64,000 bases of DNA from Prevotella illustrans (GTDB taxonomy: Bacteria; Bacteroidota; Bacteroidia; Bacteroidales; Bacteroidaceae). Both the position numbers and the translations under genes were made by a program. The stretch covers positions 1-64,000 of the forward strand of contig NZ_JAERMS010000003.1 in assembly GCF_017426725.1 (NCBI RefSeq), read 5' to 3'. The notes beneath the pieces are model-generated. The model searched no databases, was not told the DNA's origin, and saw only the letters and a list, made by a program, of their open reading frames with translations. Position 1 is the stretch's first letter. Every line of letters starts with the position of its first letter. Below are positions 19,319 to 26,905 of this stretch, piece after piece.

Positions 19319-19876
19319 ATGTTTCTTGTCTGGCTACGCCGTATCGGCAAGTGCCGGGGATTTGGCGTACATTCGCCTTCGGCCTACCGTTTTATCCGTC
19401 AGGTCATCAGTTGTCATACGCCTTATCCGGCCTATTCCGTCTTGGAAAAAAATCAAAAACCGAATCCCGTTGAGCGAAAACTGGGCCGTCTGCTTTACCG
19501 CCTTTCTCGCGAAGTGGGGCAGGCCTCATGGCATGTGCTTCTGCGGTCGTCATGCGTTCCTTATTATATAAGGTGTATCGAGCATGGATGCGCTACATCT
19601 GACGTGACAGCCATGATAAGCGATAAGTCTGAAGGTCATCGTATATTGCTCATTGACGGCGGATTGACGAGGCGCGCCACGATCGATACGTTCATGGCCG
19701 GTGCCCGCGAAGGTGATTTGTTGGTCATGCGGGGCATTCATGCCAATCGGTCTAATCGCGACGAATGGCTTCGATGGGCCGCCGACCGGCGCTGCAGCGT
19801 CGGTTTTGACCTCTATTATTGTGGTATTTTGTTCTTCGACAAACGTTTCAAGCAGACGTATATCGTTAATTTTTGA
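19319..19876 (+). CDS. Methyltransferase-like conserved Bacteroidetes protein
   Basis: From the ATG at 19319 this is 185 aa. It has the GFGVHSPSAYRFI segment near the N-terminus and ends with a FDLYYCGILFFDKRFKQTYIVNF region, a pattern I associate with a Bacteroidetes family usually described as class I SAM-dependent methyltransferase-like. A classical glycine-rich SAM loop is not obvious, and the protein is shorter than typical members, so activity is uncertain. An ATG at 19301 would add six residues but sits almost on the promoter. The gene stands alone, divergent from guaD. Confidence 0.7.
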   Translation: MFLVWLRRIGKCRGFGVHSPSAYRFIRQVISCHTPYPAYSVLEKNQKPNPVERKLGRLLYRLSREVGQASWHVLLRSSCVPYYIRCIEHGCATSDVTAMISDKSEGHRILLIDGGLTRRATIDTFMAGAREGDLLVMRGIHANRSNRDEWLRWAADRRCSVGFDLYYCGILFFDKRFKQTYIVNF

Positions 19877-19946
19877 CGATAAGTGCTTGATTTTGCTTAT
19901 TTTACTTAATTTGCTATTGACACGATGAAAAATAGCAGATGAATTA

Positions 19947-19977
19947 TTTGCGATTATAATTTATTTTGCTATTTTTG
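19947..19977 (+). promoter_or_regulatory. Promoter of the DUF2795 gene
   Basis: TTTG at 19947-19950 and TATTTTTG at 19970-19977 are separated by 19 bases, a full match to the Bacteroidetes promoter. The ATG follows 35 bases later. Confidence 0.75.
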
Positions 19978-20011
19978 CACGCAAAATTGTAATTACTAAA
20001 TTCATTAAACT

Positions 20012-20233
20012 ATGTATTGGACACTTGAACTTGCGTCGAAACTGGAAGATGCGCCTTGGCCTGCTACAAAAGAAGAGTTGATCGATTATGCCATCCGCTC
20101 GGGAGCTCCGCTTGAGGTGCTTGAGAACTTGCAGGAGATTGAGGATGAGGGTGACGTGTATGAAAGTATCGAAGATATATGGCCTGACTACCCCTCGAAA
20201 GATGATTTCCTTTGGAATGATGATGAGTATTGA
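20012..20233 (+). CDS. DUF2795 family small acidic protein
   Basis: A 73-aa acidic protein (MYWTLELASKLEDAPWPATKEELIDYAIRSG...) recognisable as a Bacteroidetes DUF2795 member; function unknown. The ATKEELIDYA and LENLQEIEDEG segments are the conserved core, and the C-terminus is strongly acidic. It has its own promoter and its own terminator, so it is a single-gene unit, placed just before the T9SS cluster. Confidence 0.85.
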   Translation: MYWTLELASKLEDAPWPATKEELIDYAIRSGAPLEVLENLQEIEDEGDVYESIEDIWPDYPSKDDFLWNDDEY

Positions 20234-20262
20234 TCCCGGCCGGATCAGCCACAAAAATACCT

Positions 20263-20294
20263 AAGACCGTTGCCGTAAGACAACGGTCTTTTGG
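20263..20294 (+). terminator. Rho-independent terminator after the DUF2795 gene
   Basis: A perfect 10-bp stem (20263-20272 with 20281-20290), 8-base loop, then TTTTGG. It separates the DUF2795 gene from porP and makes a TTG start at 20295 for porP unlikely. Confidence 0.9.
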
Positions 20295-20336
20295 TTGTGT
20301 CGTATAATATTTTCAATCCTTTGGCGTTATCTATTC

Positions 20337-21278
20337 GTGAATAACGTAAAATCTTTCCTGACGATGATGGTAGGCTTGTGTGTTTGCCAGCAAGTTTCGG
20401 CGCAGTATGACGTGTCGTTCAGCCATTATTTTGATATGGAAACATCGTTCAATCCCGCTGCGGCAGGCAGACTGGATAAGCTGAATTTTACGGCAGCCTT
20501 TGCCATGGATCTGGCTGGTTTTCAGCATAATCCGCAAACAGTCTATGCTTCGGTCGACATGCCGTTCTATTTCTTGCGGAGCCATCATGGTGGTGGCGTT
20601 CTGCTCATGAATGACAAAATAGGACTTTTCACGCATCAGCGCGTAGAGGGGCAGTATGCCTTGAAGCAGAAGTTGTTAGGCGGTGTCTTGGCCGTGGGCG
20701 TGCAAGCCGGGATGATCAGCGAAAAGTTTGACGGAACGAAACTCGATGTGGAAGAAGCCAATGATCCGGCTTTCCCAACGTCGCAGGTCAATGGCACCGG
20801 CTTTGATCTTAGTGTTGGCCTACGCTATACAGCCCGCAGCTGGTATATTGGCGCGTCGGCGGTCCACCTTAATGCTCCGGTTGTTAATTTGGGGTCGACT
20901 AATGAACTTTCGATAGATCCTACTTATTATTTCGCAACAGGATGCAATATTAAGTTGAGAAATCCGTTTCTAACAATAAAGCCTTCAGCGCTCTTCCGCA
21001 CGGACGGCGTTGCCTACCGGGCTGATGTGACCGGGCGGCTGGTCTATACGCACGACGACAAGATGATGTATGGCGGATTGGCCTACAGTCCTACTAATTC
21101 CTTCACTGTATTATTAGGTGGTAAGGTGCATGGTGTCATCTTGGGTTATAGCTACGAGGTCTATACTTCGGCCATCAATCCCGGCAATGGTAGTCATGAG
21201 TTTTTTGTTGGCTACCAGCTTGACATCCATCTGGCGAAGAAAGGGCGTAACAGGCACAAGAGTGTCCGCTTGTTGTAG
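20337..21278 (+). CDS. porP: PorP/SprF family T9SS outer-membrane protein
   Basis: PorP/SprF proteins are outer-membrane components tied to the type IX secretion system. From the GTG at 20337 the protein is 313 aa with a signal peptide (VNNVKSFLTMMVG... cut after VSAQ). The mature start YDVSFSHYFDMETSFNPAAAG matches the SQYM..NPAYAG opening of the family, followed by repeated amphipathic strands. An in-frame TTG at 20295 abuts a terminator and an ATG at 20364 gives a very short signal peptide. It heads the porP-gldK-gldL-gldM-gldN unit, 42 bases before gldK. Confidence 0.88.
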   Translation: MNNVKSFLTMMVGLCVCQQVSAQYDVSFSHYFDMETSFNPAAAGRLDKLNFTAAFAMDLAGFQHNPQTVYASVDMPFYFLRSHHGGGVLLMNDKIGLFTHQRVEGQYALKQKLLGGVLAVGVQAGMISEKFDGTKLDVEEANDPAFPTSQVNGTGFDLSVGLRYTARSWYIGASAVHLNAPVVNLGSTNELSIDPTYYFATGCNIKLRNPFLTIKPSALFRTDGVAYRADVTGRLVYTHDDKMMYGGLAYSPTNSFTVLLGGKVHGVILGYSYEVYTSAINPGNGSHEFFVGYQLDIHLAKKGRNRHKSVRLL

Positions 21279-21320
21279 CGGTCTCTTTTGAAATGATTAT
21301 AAAAAAGAACAATCGATAAT

Positions 21321-22772
21321 ATGAGAAAATCAATGATACGGCTTTGCGCCTTGATGGTCCTGGCCCTGCTTACGGGGTGTCTGGGCAGCAAGAGTCTGTC
21401 GCAGTCGGGACGTGGCGGTGAAGTTGTAGGCGTAGGCGGAAGCCGGAGTTTTACGGAGCCGACACCCTATGGTATGGTAAAGGTAAACCGTGGCTATCTG
21501 CACATGGGACTGGATAGCATCGACTCGCTTTGGGGGCGTAAGAGCGTTGCGAAGGATATATCCGTCGATGGTTTCTGGATGGATGAAACCGAAGTGACCA
21601 ATTCCAAGTACAAACAGTTTGTTATGTGGGTGCGCGATAGTATTCTCCGCACGCGTTTGGCCGACCCTGCTTATGCCGGCGACGAGAGTTATCTTATCAC
21701 GGAAGATAAAAACGGCGAAGCTATTACGCCTCGTGTCAACTGGAAGAAACCTTTGCCACGCAAACCCAACGAGGATGAGCAGCGAGCTATCGAGAGTTTA
21801 TACGTCACCAATCCCGTGACGGGCGAGAAGTTGCTTGATTGGCGCCAGATGAATTATAAGTATGAAATCTACGATTATACGGCTGCCGCCCTTCGTCGTA
21901 ATCGTCTGAATCCGGAGGAACGCCAGCTCAACACCGATGTTACCGTAGATCCCAATGAGGTTGTGATGATTTCTAAAGATACGGCTTATATTAACGACGA
22001 GGGCAAGATTGTGTCGGAGACGATTGATCGACAGCTCACCGGCCCGTGGGATTTCCTTAATACTTACATCGTTAATATCTATCCCGACACGACATGTTGG
22101 GTCAACGACTTTACCAATTCGGATAATGAGATGTATCTGCGCAACTATTTCAGCAACGATGCTTATAATGATTATCCCGTTGTCGGTGTTACGTGGGAGC
22201 AGGCCAACGCTTTCTGTGCTTGGCGCACCAATTATTTGTTGGCCGGTTTGGGGCCTGAAGCTCGCTTCGTACAGCGCTATCGCCTGCCCACCGAAGCCGA
22301 GTGGGAATATGCGGCTCGTGGTAAAGAAGGTACCGAGTTCCCATGGGACAATAAGGATATGAAGAATGGGAAAGGTTGTTTCTATGCCAACTTCAAGCCC
22401 GATCGTGGCAATTATACCGAAGATGGTAATCTGATTACAAGCAAAGTGGGTACTTATGGTGCCAATAGTAACGGCCTTTTCGACATGGCGGGCAATGTAG
22501 CAGAGTGGACAAGTACCATTTTCACCGAGTCAGGTCTACAGGCCATGAACGACCTTAACCCAACATTGCAGTACAATGCCGCCAAGGAAGATCCTTATCG
22601 GTTGAAGAAAAAGAGCGTGAGAGGTGGTTCGTGGAAAGATCCCGAAAGCTATATCCGCAGCGCCTGGCGCACGTGGGAATATCAGAATCAGCCCCGTTCC
22701 TTTGTAGGTTTCCGCTGTGTGCGCAGCATGGCAAGTTCAATGACCGGTAAACAACCCAAAAGCAAAAAATAA
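21321..22772 (+). CDS. gldK: T9SS ring lipoprotein GldK/PorK
   Basis: GldK/PorK forms, with GldN/PorN, the large periplasmic ring of the type IX secretion system. The 483-aa protein has a lipobox LTGC with the lipidated Cys at residue 20, then an FGE-sulfatase-like fold: WMDETEVTNSKYKQF, VTWEQANAFCAWR, RLPTEAEWEYAARG, GLFDMAGNVAEWTS and VRGGSWKDP. The fold is used structurally here; enzymatic activity is not expected. It is followed by gldL after 5 bases. Confidence 0.95.
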   Translation: MRKSMIRLCALMVLALLTGCLGSKSLSQSGRGGEVVGVGGSRSFTEPTPYGMVKVNRGYLHMGLDSIDSLWGRKSVAKDISVDGFWMDETEVTNSKYKQFVMWVRDSILRTRLADPAYAGDESYLITEDKNGEAITPRVNWKKPLPRKPNEDEQRAIESLYVTNPVTGEKLLDWRQMNYKYEIYDYTAAALRRNRLNPEERQLNTDVTVDPNEVVMISKDTAYINDEGKIVSETIDRQLTGPWDFLNTYIVNIYPDTTCWVNDFTNSDNEMYLRNYFSNDAYNDYPVVGVTWEQANAFCAWRTNYLLAGLGPEARFVQRYRLPTEAEWEYAARGKEGTEFPWDNKDMKNGKGCFYANFKPDRGNYTEDGNLITSKVGTYGANSNGLFDMAGNVAEWTSTIFTESGLQAMNDLNPTLQYNAAKEDPYRLKKKSVRGGSWKDPESYIRSAWRTWEYQNQPRSFVGFRCVRSMASSMTGKQPKSKK

Positions 22773-22777
22773 ACGAT

Positions 22778-23566
22778 ATGACAAGATATAGTAAATTCAA
22801 TATAGTCTATCATTTACAGAAATGGATGGACAGCGTGCCCGGTCAGACTTTTCTCAACTATGCTTACAGTTGGGGTGCGGCCATCGTTATTTTTGGTACG
22901 CTTTGTAAGCTGACTCATATTCCCGGAGCTAACTTCTGGCTCTTCCTGGGTATGGGTACAGAGGTGGTTGTTTTCTTCCTTTCGGCTTTCGATCGGCCAT
23001 TTGATAAGACAGCCGAGGGGCGCGAACTGCCCATGCATCTTGGTGTTGCGGAAGGAGAAAGCGAGGATATGGTTGCTTCGCAATCAGCTGTTGTTCGACC
23101 TGTAACCAAGCAGGCTGCGGACTATTCGGCAGTCATTCTGTCGCAACAGTCTGCTGCTGAAGCTCAGGTAGCGGCTGTTCAGTCTGCCGTTGCGCCGTCT
23201 ATGGCTGCGCCTTCTTCAAATCTGGAGATGGCAGAGGCCCAGAAGAATTATGTAGAAGAGTTGCAGAAGCTTACGGTTGTATTGAGTAAGGTGGGTGAAC
23301 AGAGCAGCCGATTGACTCGTGATAGCGAAGAGATGGAAAATCTGAATCGTACGTTGACCGGCATTTGCAAAGTTTATGAGATGCAACTCAAGAGTGCCAG
23401 CCAGCAGATTGGTACCATCGACCAGATCAATGAGCAAAGCAAGATGATGGCACAGCATATCGAGCAGTTGAATAAAATTTACACCCGTATGATTGAGGCC
23501 ATGACGATTAATATGCGATCGGCGGCACCCGGTATGACCGGCACGGGACAGCAAAATGGTTTCTGA
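22778..23566 (+). CDS. gldL: T9SS/gliding motor protein GldL/PorL
   Basis: GldL and GldM form the inner-membrane, proton-driven motor that powers T9SS. The 262-aa protein has two membrane segments at about 20-65 (LNYAYSWGAAIVIFGTLCKL and FWLFLGMGTEVVVFFLSAF) with a Glu in the second, then a long cytosolic region that becomes helical (about 135-240, with many Gln/Glu/Met). An Ala/Ser/Val/Gln-rich stretch at about 100-150 links the two. Confidence 0.95.
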   Translation: MTRYSKFNIVYHLQKWMDSVPGQTFLNYAYSWGAAIVIFGTLCKLTHIPGANFWLFLGMGTEVVVFFLSAFDRPFDKTAEGRELPMHLGVAEGESEDMVASQSAVVRPVTKQAADYSAVILSQQSAAEAQVAAVQSAVAPSMAAPSSNLEMAEAQKNYVEELQKLTVVLSKVGEQSSRLTRDSEEMENLNRTLTGICKVYEMQLKSASQQIGTIDQINEQSKMMAQHIEQLNKIYTRMIEAMTINMRSAAPGMTGTGQQNGF

Positions 23567-23621
23567 GGCGTTGTGTAATGCTGATTGACGCGCCTGCAAC
23601 TTTATTTTAAGATGAAACACA

Positions 23622-25175
23622 ATGGCTATTAAAAAACGCCCGATATCTCCTCGCCAAAAGATGATCAACCTGATGTACGTTGTCTTGATGGCTATGTTGG
23701 CACTTAACGTGTCGACAGAAGTGCTTGACGGCTTTTCGCTCGTAGAAGACAGCATCAATCGTACGACGGGTAACTCTTCAACAGAGAATTCCGCTATCTA
23801 CGAAAACTTTGCTTTGCAGATGAAAAGCAATCCGCAGAAAGTGAAGGAGTGGTTCGATAAGGCTACGACCGTGAAGCGGATGAGCGACTCGCTCTATCTG
23901 TTCGCACAGCAACTGAAGGAGGAAATCGTGAAAGAAGCTGACGGACCGGATGGCGATGTGCATAATATTCGGCATAAAGACGACTTGGAAGCAGCCAGTC
24001 AGGTGATGCTTTCTCCCCTCACCGGGCAGGGAGGGAAACTCTATCGGGCCATCAACGCTTATCGTGAACGTATTCTTTCGATGGTCACTAATCCGATGCA
24101 ACGCAGAATTATTGCCAGTAACCTCTCGACAAAACTGCCCCGTCAGCGTCGCACCGTGGGTCGCAACTGGCAGCAATATATGTTTGAAGACATGCCAGTA
24201 GCCGCTGCGGTTACGCTACTTTCAAAACTTCAGAGCGACGTGCGCTACGCTGAAGGCGAGGTACTCCATACGCTTGTGGCCAATATTGACGTGAAAGATA
24301 TCCGTGTCAACAAGCTTAACGCATTTGTAATTCCTGAAAAGACGACGCTCTATCCGGGCGAAACGTTTTCGGCCAGCATTGTGATGGCGGCTGTCGACAC
24401 GACGTTGCAGCCACAGATTTTTATCAATGGCAGCCGTGTTAATATCCGTGGCAGCAAGTATAGCTTCGCGGCGGGTGGCGTAGGACAACACTCTTTCGGT
24501 GGTTATATCTTGATGCAAAACGGCGCCGGTGAAGTATTGCGTCGCAATTTTACGCAGAAATATGAGGTAATTCCTCAACCCAGTGGCGCCACCGTGGCAG
24601 CCGATATGATGAATGTGTTGTATGCCGGCTATCAGAATCCTGTTAGTATTAGTGTGCCGGGCGTACCGCAGAATGCCATTCACGTATCGATGACCGGTGG
24701 AAGTTTGACGGCGAAAGGCAACGGACGCTTTACGGCGGTACCGGCGGCTGTCGGCAAGGAAGTTACTTTTCATGTTTCGGCCACCGATAAAGGGCGGACG
24801 CGCCAGATGGGAAGTTACGCCTTCAAGGTGCGAAAGCTGCCCGATCCGACTCCTTATCTGGCTTTGGGTGGCGATCGGTTTAAAGGTGGTCCGCTGGCCA
24901 AAGGCTCGTTGCTGTCGCTTCACCACGTGAATGCGGCCATTGATGACGGATTGCTCGATATAGAATTTCGTGTTTTGAATTTTGAAACGGTGTTTTATGA
25001 CAATATGGGCAACGCTGTTCCCATGGTGAGCAATGGTGCCAGTTTCTCCGATCGGCAGATAGAGGCTTTTCGTAAGTTGTCACGCAATCGTCGATTTTAT
25101 ATAAAAGTAACGGCGCAAGGGCCTGATGGCATTGTCCGAAAGTTGCCCGGAGCCATGGAAGTGATAGTAAGATAA
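23622..25175 (+). CDS. gldM: T9SS/gliding motor protein GldM/PorM
   Basis: GldM spans the inner membrane once and projects a long periplasmic rod toward the GldKN ring. The 517-aa protein starts MAIKKRPISPRQKMINLMYVV with the membrane segment at about 16-35 and EVLDGF just after it, the family signature. A helical domain and then beta-sandwich domains follow to the end. It lies 55 bases after gldL and 10 before gldN, so all four are co-transcribed. Confidence 0.95.
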   Translation: MAIKKRPISPRQKMINLMYVVLMAMLALNVSTEVLDGFSLVEDSINRTTGNSSTENSAIYENFALQMKSNPQKVKEWFDKATTVKRMSDSLYLFAQQLKEEIVKEADGPDGDVHNIRHKDDLEAASQVMLSPLTGQGGKLYRAINAYRERILSMVTNPMQRRIIASNLSTKLPRQRRTVGRNWQQYMFEDMPVAAAVTLLSKLQSDVRYAEGEVLHTLVANIDVKDIRVNKLNAFVIPEKTTLYPGETFSASIVMAAVDTTLQPQIFINGSRVNIRGSKYSFAAGGVGQHSFGGYILMQNGAGEVLRRNFTQKYEVIPQPSGATVAADMMNVLYAGYQNPVSISVPGVPQNAIHVSMTGGSLTAKGNGRFTAVPAAVGKEVTFHVSATDKGRTRQMGSYAFKVRKLPDPTPYLALGGDRFKGGPLAKGSLLSLHHVNAAIDDGLLDIEFRVLNFETVFYDNMGNAVPMVSNGASFSDRQIEAFRKLSRNRRFYIKVTAQGPDGIVRKLPGAMEVIVR

Positions 25176-25185
25176 ATCAATTGAT

Positions 25186-26232
25186 ATGAGACAAATATTC
25201 TTGATGATATGTGTGTGCTGTCTTGTACAGACAGCTGCCGCACAATCCCCCAAGCGACGGGCGGAGCAAGCTGCTAAATCGCGGAACACCACGGGTGATA
25301 AGGTGACTGTCCGTTCACAAATCGCGTTCCCCGTACAGCCTAAGATGGAGGAGGATGTTGTGTGGCGGCGCGACATCTATCGTGAAATCAAACTGACCGA
25401 TGACGCCAATGGTGGCCTTTATTTCCCTGTTGAACCACAAAATGGTAAAGTCAATCTCTTTACTTATATCTTTAAGCTGATGCTGCGACGTGCCATTACC
25501 GTCTACAATTACAATATGGACGGCAATGAGGATTTCTCCGACTCGTCGGCTGTCAAGCCTTTGCATCTCCTCGACAATTATCAGATACTTTATAAGCGCA
25601 CAGATCGCGGCATCCGTATTGACGATAGTGATATTCCTTCGCGCGAAGTGAAAGCGTATTATATCAAGGAAACTTCTTACTACGACCAGCGTTCGGCCAC
25701 GTTCCATACAAAAGTGCTGGCACTTTGCCCTGTGATGGAGCGCGAAGATGACTTTGGTGACGGCGTTCAGAAGTATCCCTTGTTTTGGGTAAAGTATGAT
25801 GACTTGGCTCCCTATCTGGCTCGTCAGACCGTGATGGGCAGTAGCTTGAACAATGCTTCCGAAATGAGCGCCGATGATTATTTCGCCATGCGTCTTTATA
25901 AAGGTTCTATTTATAAAACCAATAATATGCTGGGCAAAACGCTGGCTCAGTATTGTGCCAATGACACCGCTATGGCACAGGAGCAGAAACGTATTGAGGC
26001 CGAGTTGGCCGCGTTTGAAAACCGTCTTTGGGGAGACCATTCTGCCAAGGATTCTCTTGTCGTTGCCAATACCGAAAAGGCACCCAAGAAGCAGAAAACA
26101 TTAGCCCGCAACCGCCGTGCGGTTCGCCCGAGCAGTCTTGGAAAGGCTTCTAAGAGCGGCGCAGCCTCAAAGCCGGCCGCAACCGAACGGAGTTCCTCTG
26201 CCCGTGTCACAGTGCGTCGTCAGCGTCATTGA
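25186..26232 (+). CDS. gldN: T9SS ring protein GldN/PorN with a basic tail
   Basis: GldN/PorN partners GldK in the periplasmic ring. The 348-aa protein has a signal peptide (MRQIFLMICVCCLVQTAAAQ) and the conserved body with DVVWRRDIYREIKL and ENRLWGDHSAKDSL. After about residue 295 comes a roughly 50-residue tail rich in Lys, Arg, Ala and Ser and nearly free of acidic residues, which I take as a disordered lineage-specific addition. Confidence 0.94.
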   Translation: MRQIFLMICVCCLVQTAAAQSPKRRAEQAAKSRNTTGDKVTVRSQIAFPVQPKMEEDVVWRRDIYREIKLTDDANGGLYFPVEPQNGKVNLFTYIFKLMLRRAITVYNYNMDGNEDFSDSSAVKPLHLLDNYQILYKRTDRGIRIDDSDIPSREVKAYYIKETSYYDQRSATFHTKVLALCPVMEREDDFGDGVQKYPLFWVKYDDLAPYLARQTVMGSSLNNASEMSADDYFAMRLYKGSIYKTNNMLGKTLAQYCANDTAMAQEQKRIEAELAAFENRLWGDHSAKDSLVVANTEKAPKKQKTLARNRRAVRPSSLGKASKSGAASKPAATERSSSARVTVRRQRH

Positions 26233-26263
26233 TTATTTTATTTTCATTTAAATAATAGAGAGT

Positions 26264-26893
26264 ATGAAAAAATCCTTTTTCTTATTGATGACAGCCATGT
26301 TGCTGTTGTGTTCTGCCGGTGCGCAGGCACAGATTAAGTTGGGCGTTCAAGGTGGTGTGGATTTGACTAAGCTGACGCTTAAGCCGAAGAGCTTTGACGC
26401 GTCCGACCATCTGGGATTCTACATTGGCCCTACGGTAAAGTTCGCTATTCCTGTCAGTGGACTGGCTGCAGATATATCAGCACTCTATGATGTACAGTCT
26501 TCCAAGATTGATGGCGTGAAAATCGAGCGGAAGTATGTGAATGTTCCTTTGAACCTGCGTGCGGGATTGGACATGGGCGACTCGTTCAGTCTGTTTGGCT
26601 TTGTTGGTCCGCAGTTTAGCTTCAATGTAGGTGACGACTCCTTTTCATGGGGCAGTGCCGAAAGCTATAAGAGCACTTTCCAGTTGAAGAAGTCACTCTT
26701 TAGCACGAATTTGGGAGGAGGTATTCTGGTAAAGCATATTCAGATAACGGTCAAGTATAACATACCCGTTGGACGCACAGGCGATCTCACCATCTCAGAT
26801 GTTGTCGATACGGCCCGTAAAAACTTGAAGGCAGGGTCTGTTAAAGTGGAATCAGATAACACCTGGCAGCTGGGAGTCACTTACTTCTTTTAG
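26264..26893 (+). CDS. PorT-like outer-membrane beta-barrel protein
   Basis: A 209-aa secreted protein with a clear signal peptide (MKKSFFLLMTAMLLLCSAGAQA) and a small barrel pattern: alternating strands, GVQGGVDLTKLTL at the start and a final WQLGVTYFF with terminal Phe, as expected for BamA-inserted barrels. It resembles the PorT-type outer-membrane family (OMP_b-brl_2). It lies 31 bases after gldN and may be part of the same transcript; a link to T9SS is inference from position. Confidence 0.8.
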   Translation: MKKSFFLLMTAMLLLCSAGAQAQIKLGVQGGVDLTKLTLKPKSFDASDHLGFYIGPTVKFAIPVSGLAADISALYDVQSSKIDGVKIERKYVNVPLNLRAGLDMGDSFSLFGFVGPQFSFNVGDDSFSWGSAESYKSTFQLKKSLFSTNLGGGILVKHIQITVKYNIPVGRTGDLTISDVVDTARKNLKAGSVKVESDNTWQLGVTYFF

Positions 26894-26905
26894 TAAGAAG
26901 TTCTT

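Noticed and set aside
20295-20336. TTG start for porP
   Set aside because: It abuts the terminator of the preceding gene and adds residues before the signal peptide; GTG at 20337 fits better.
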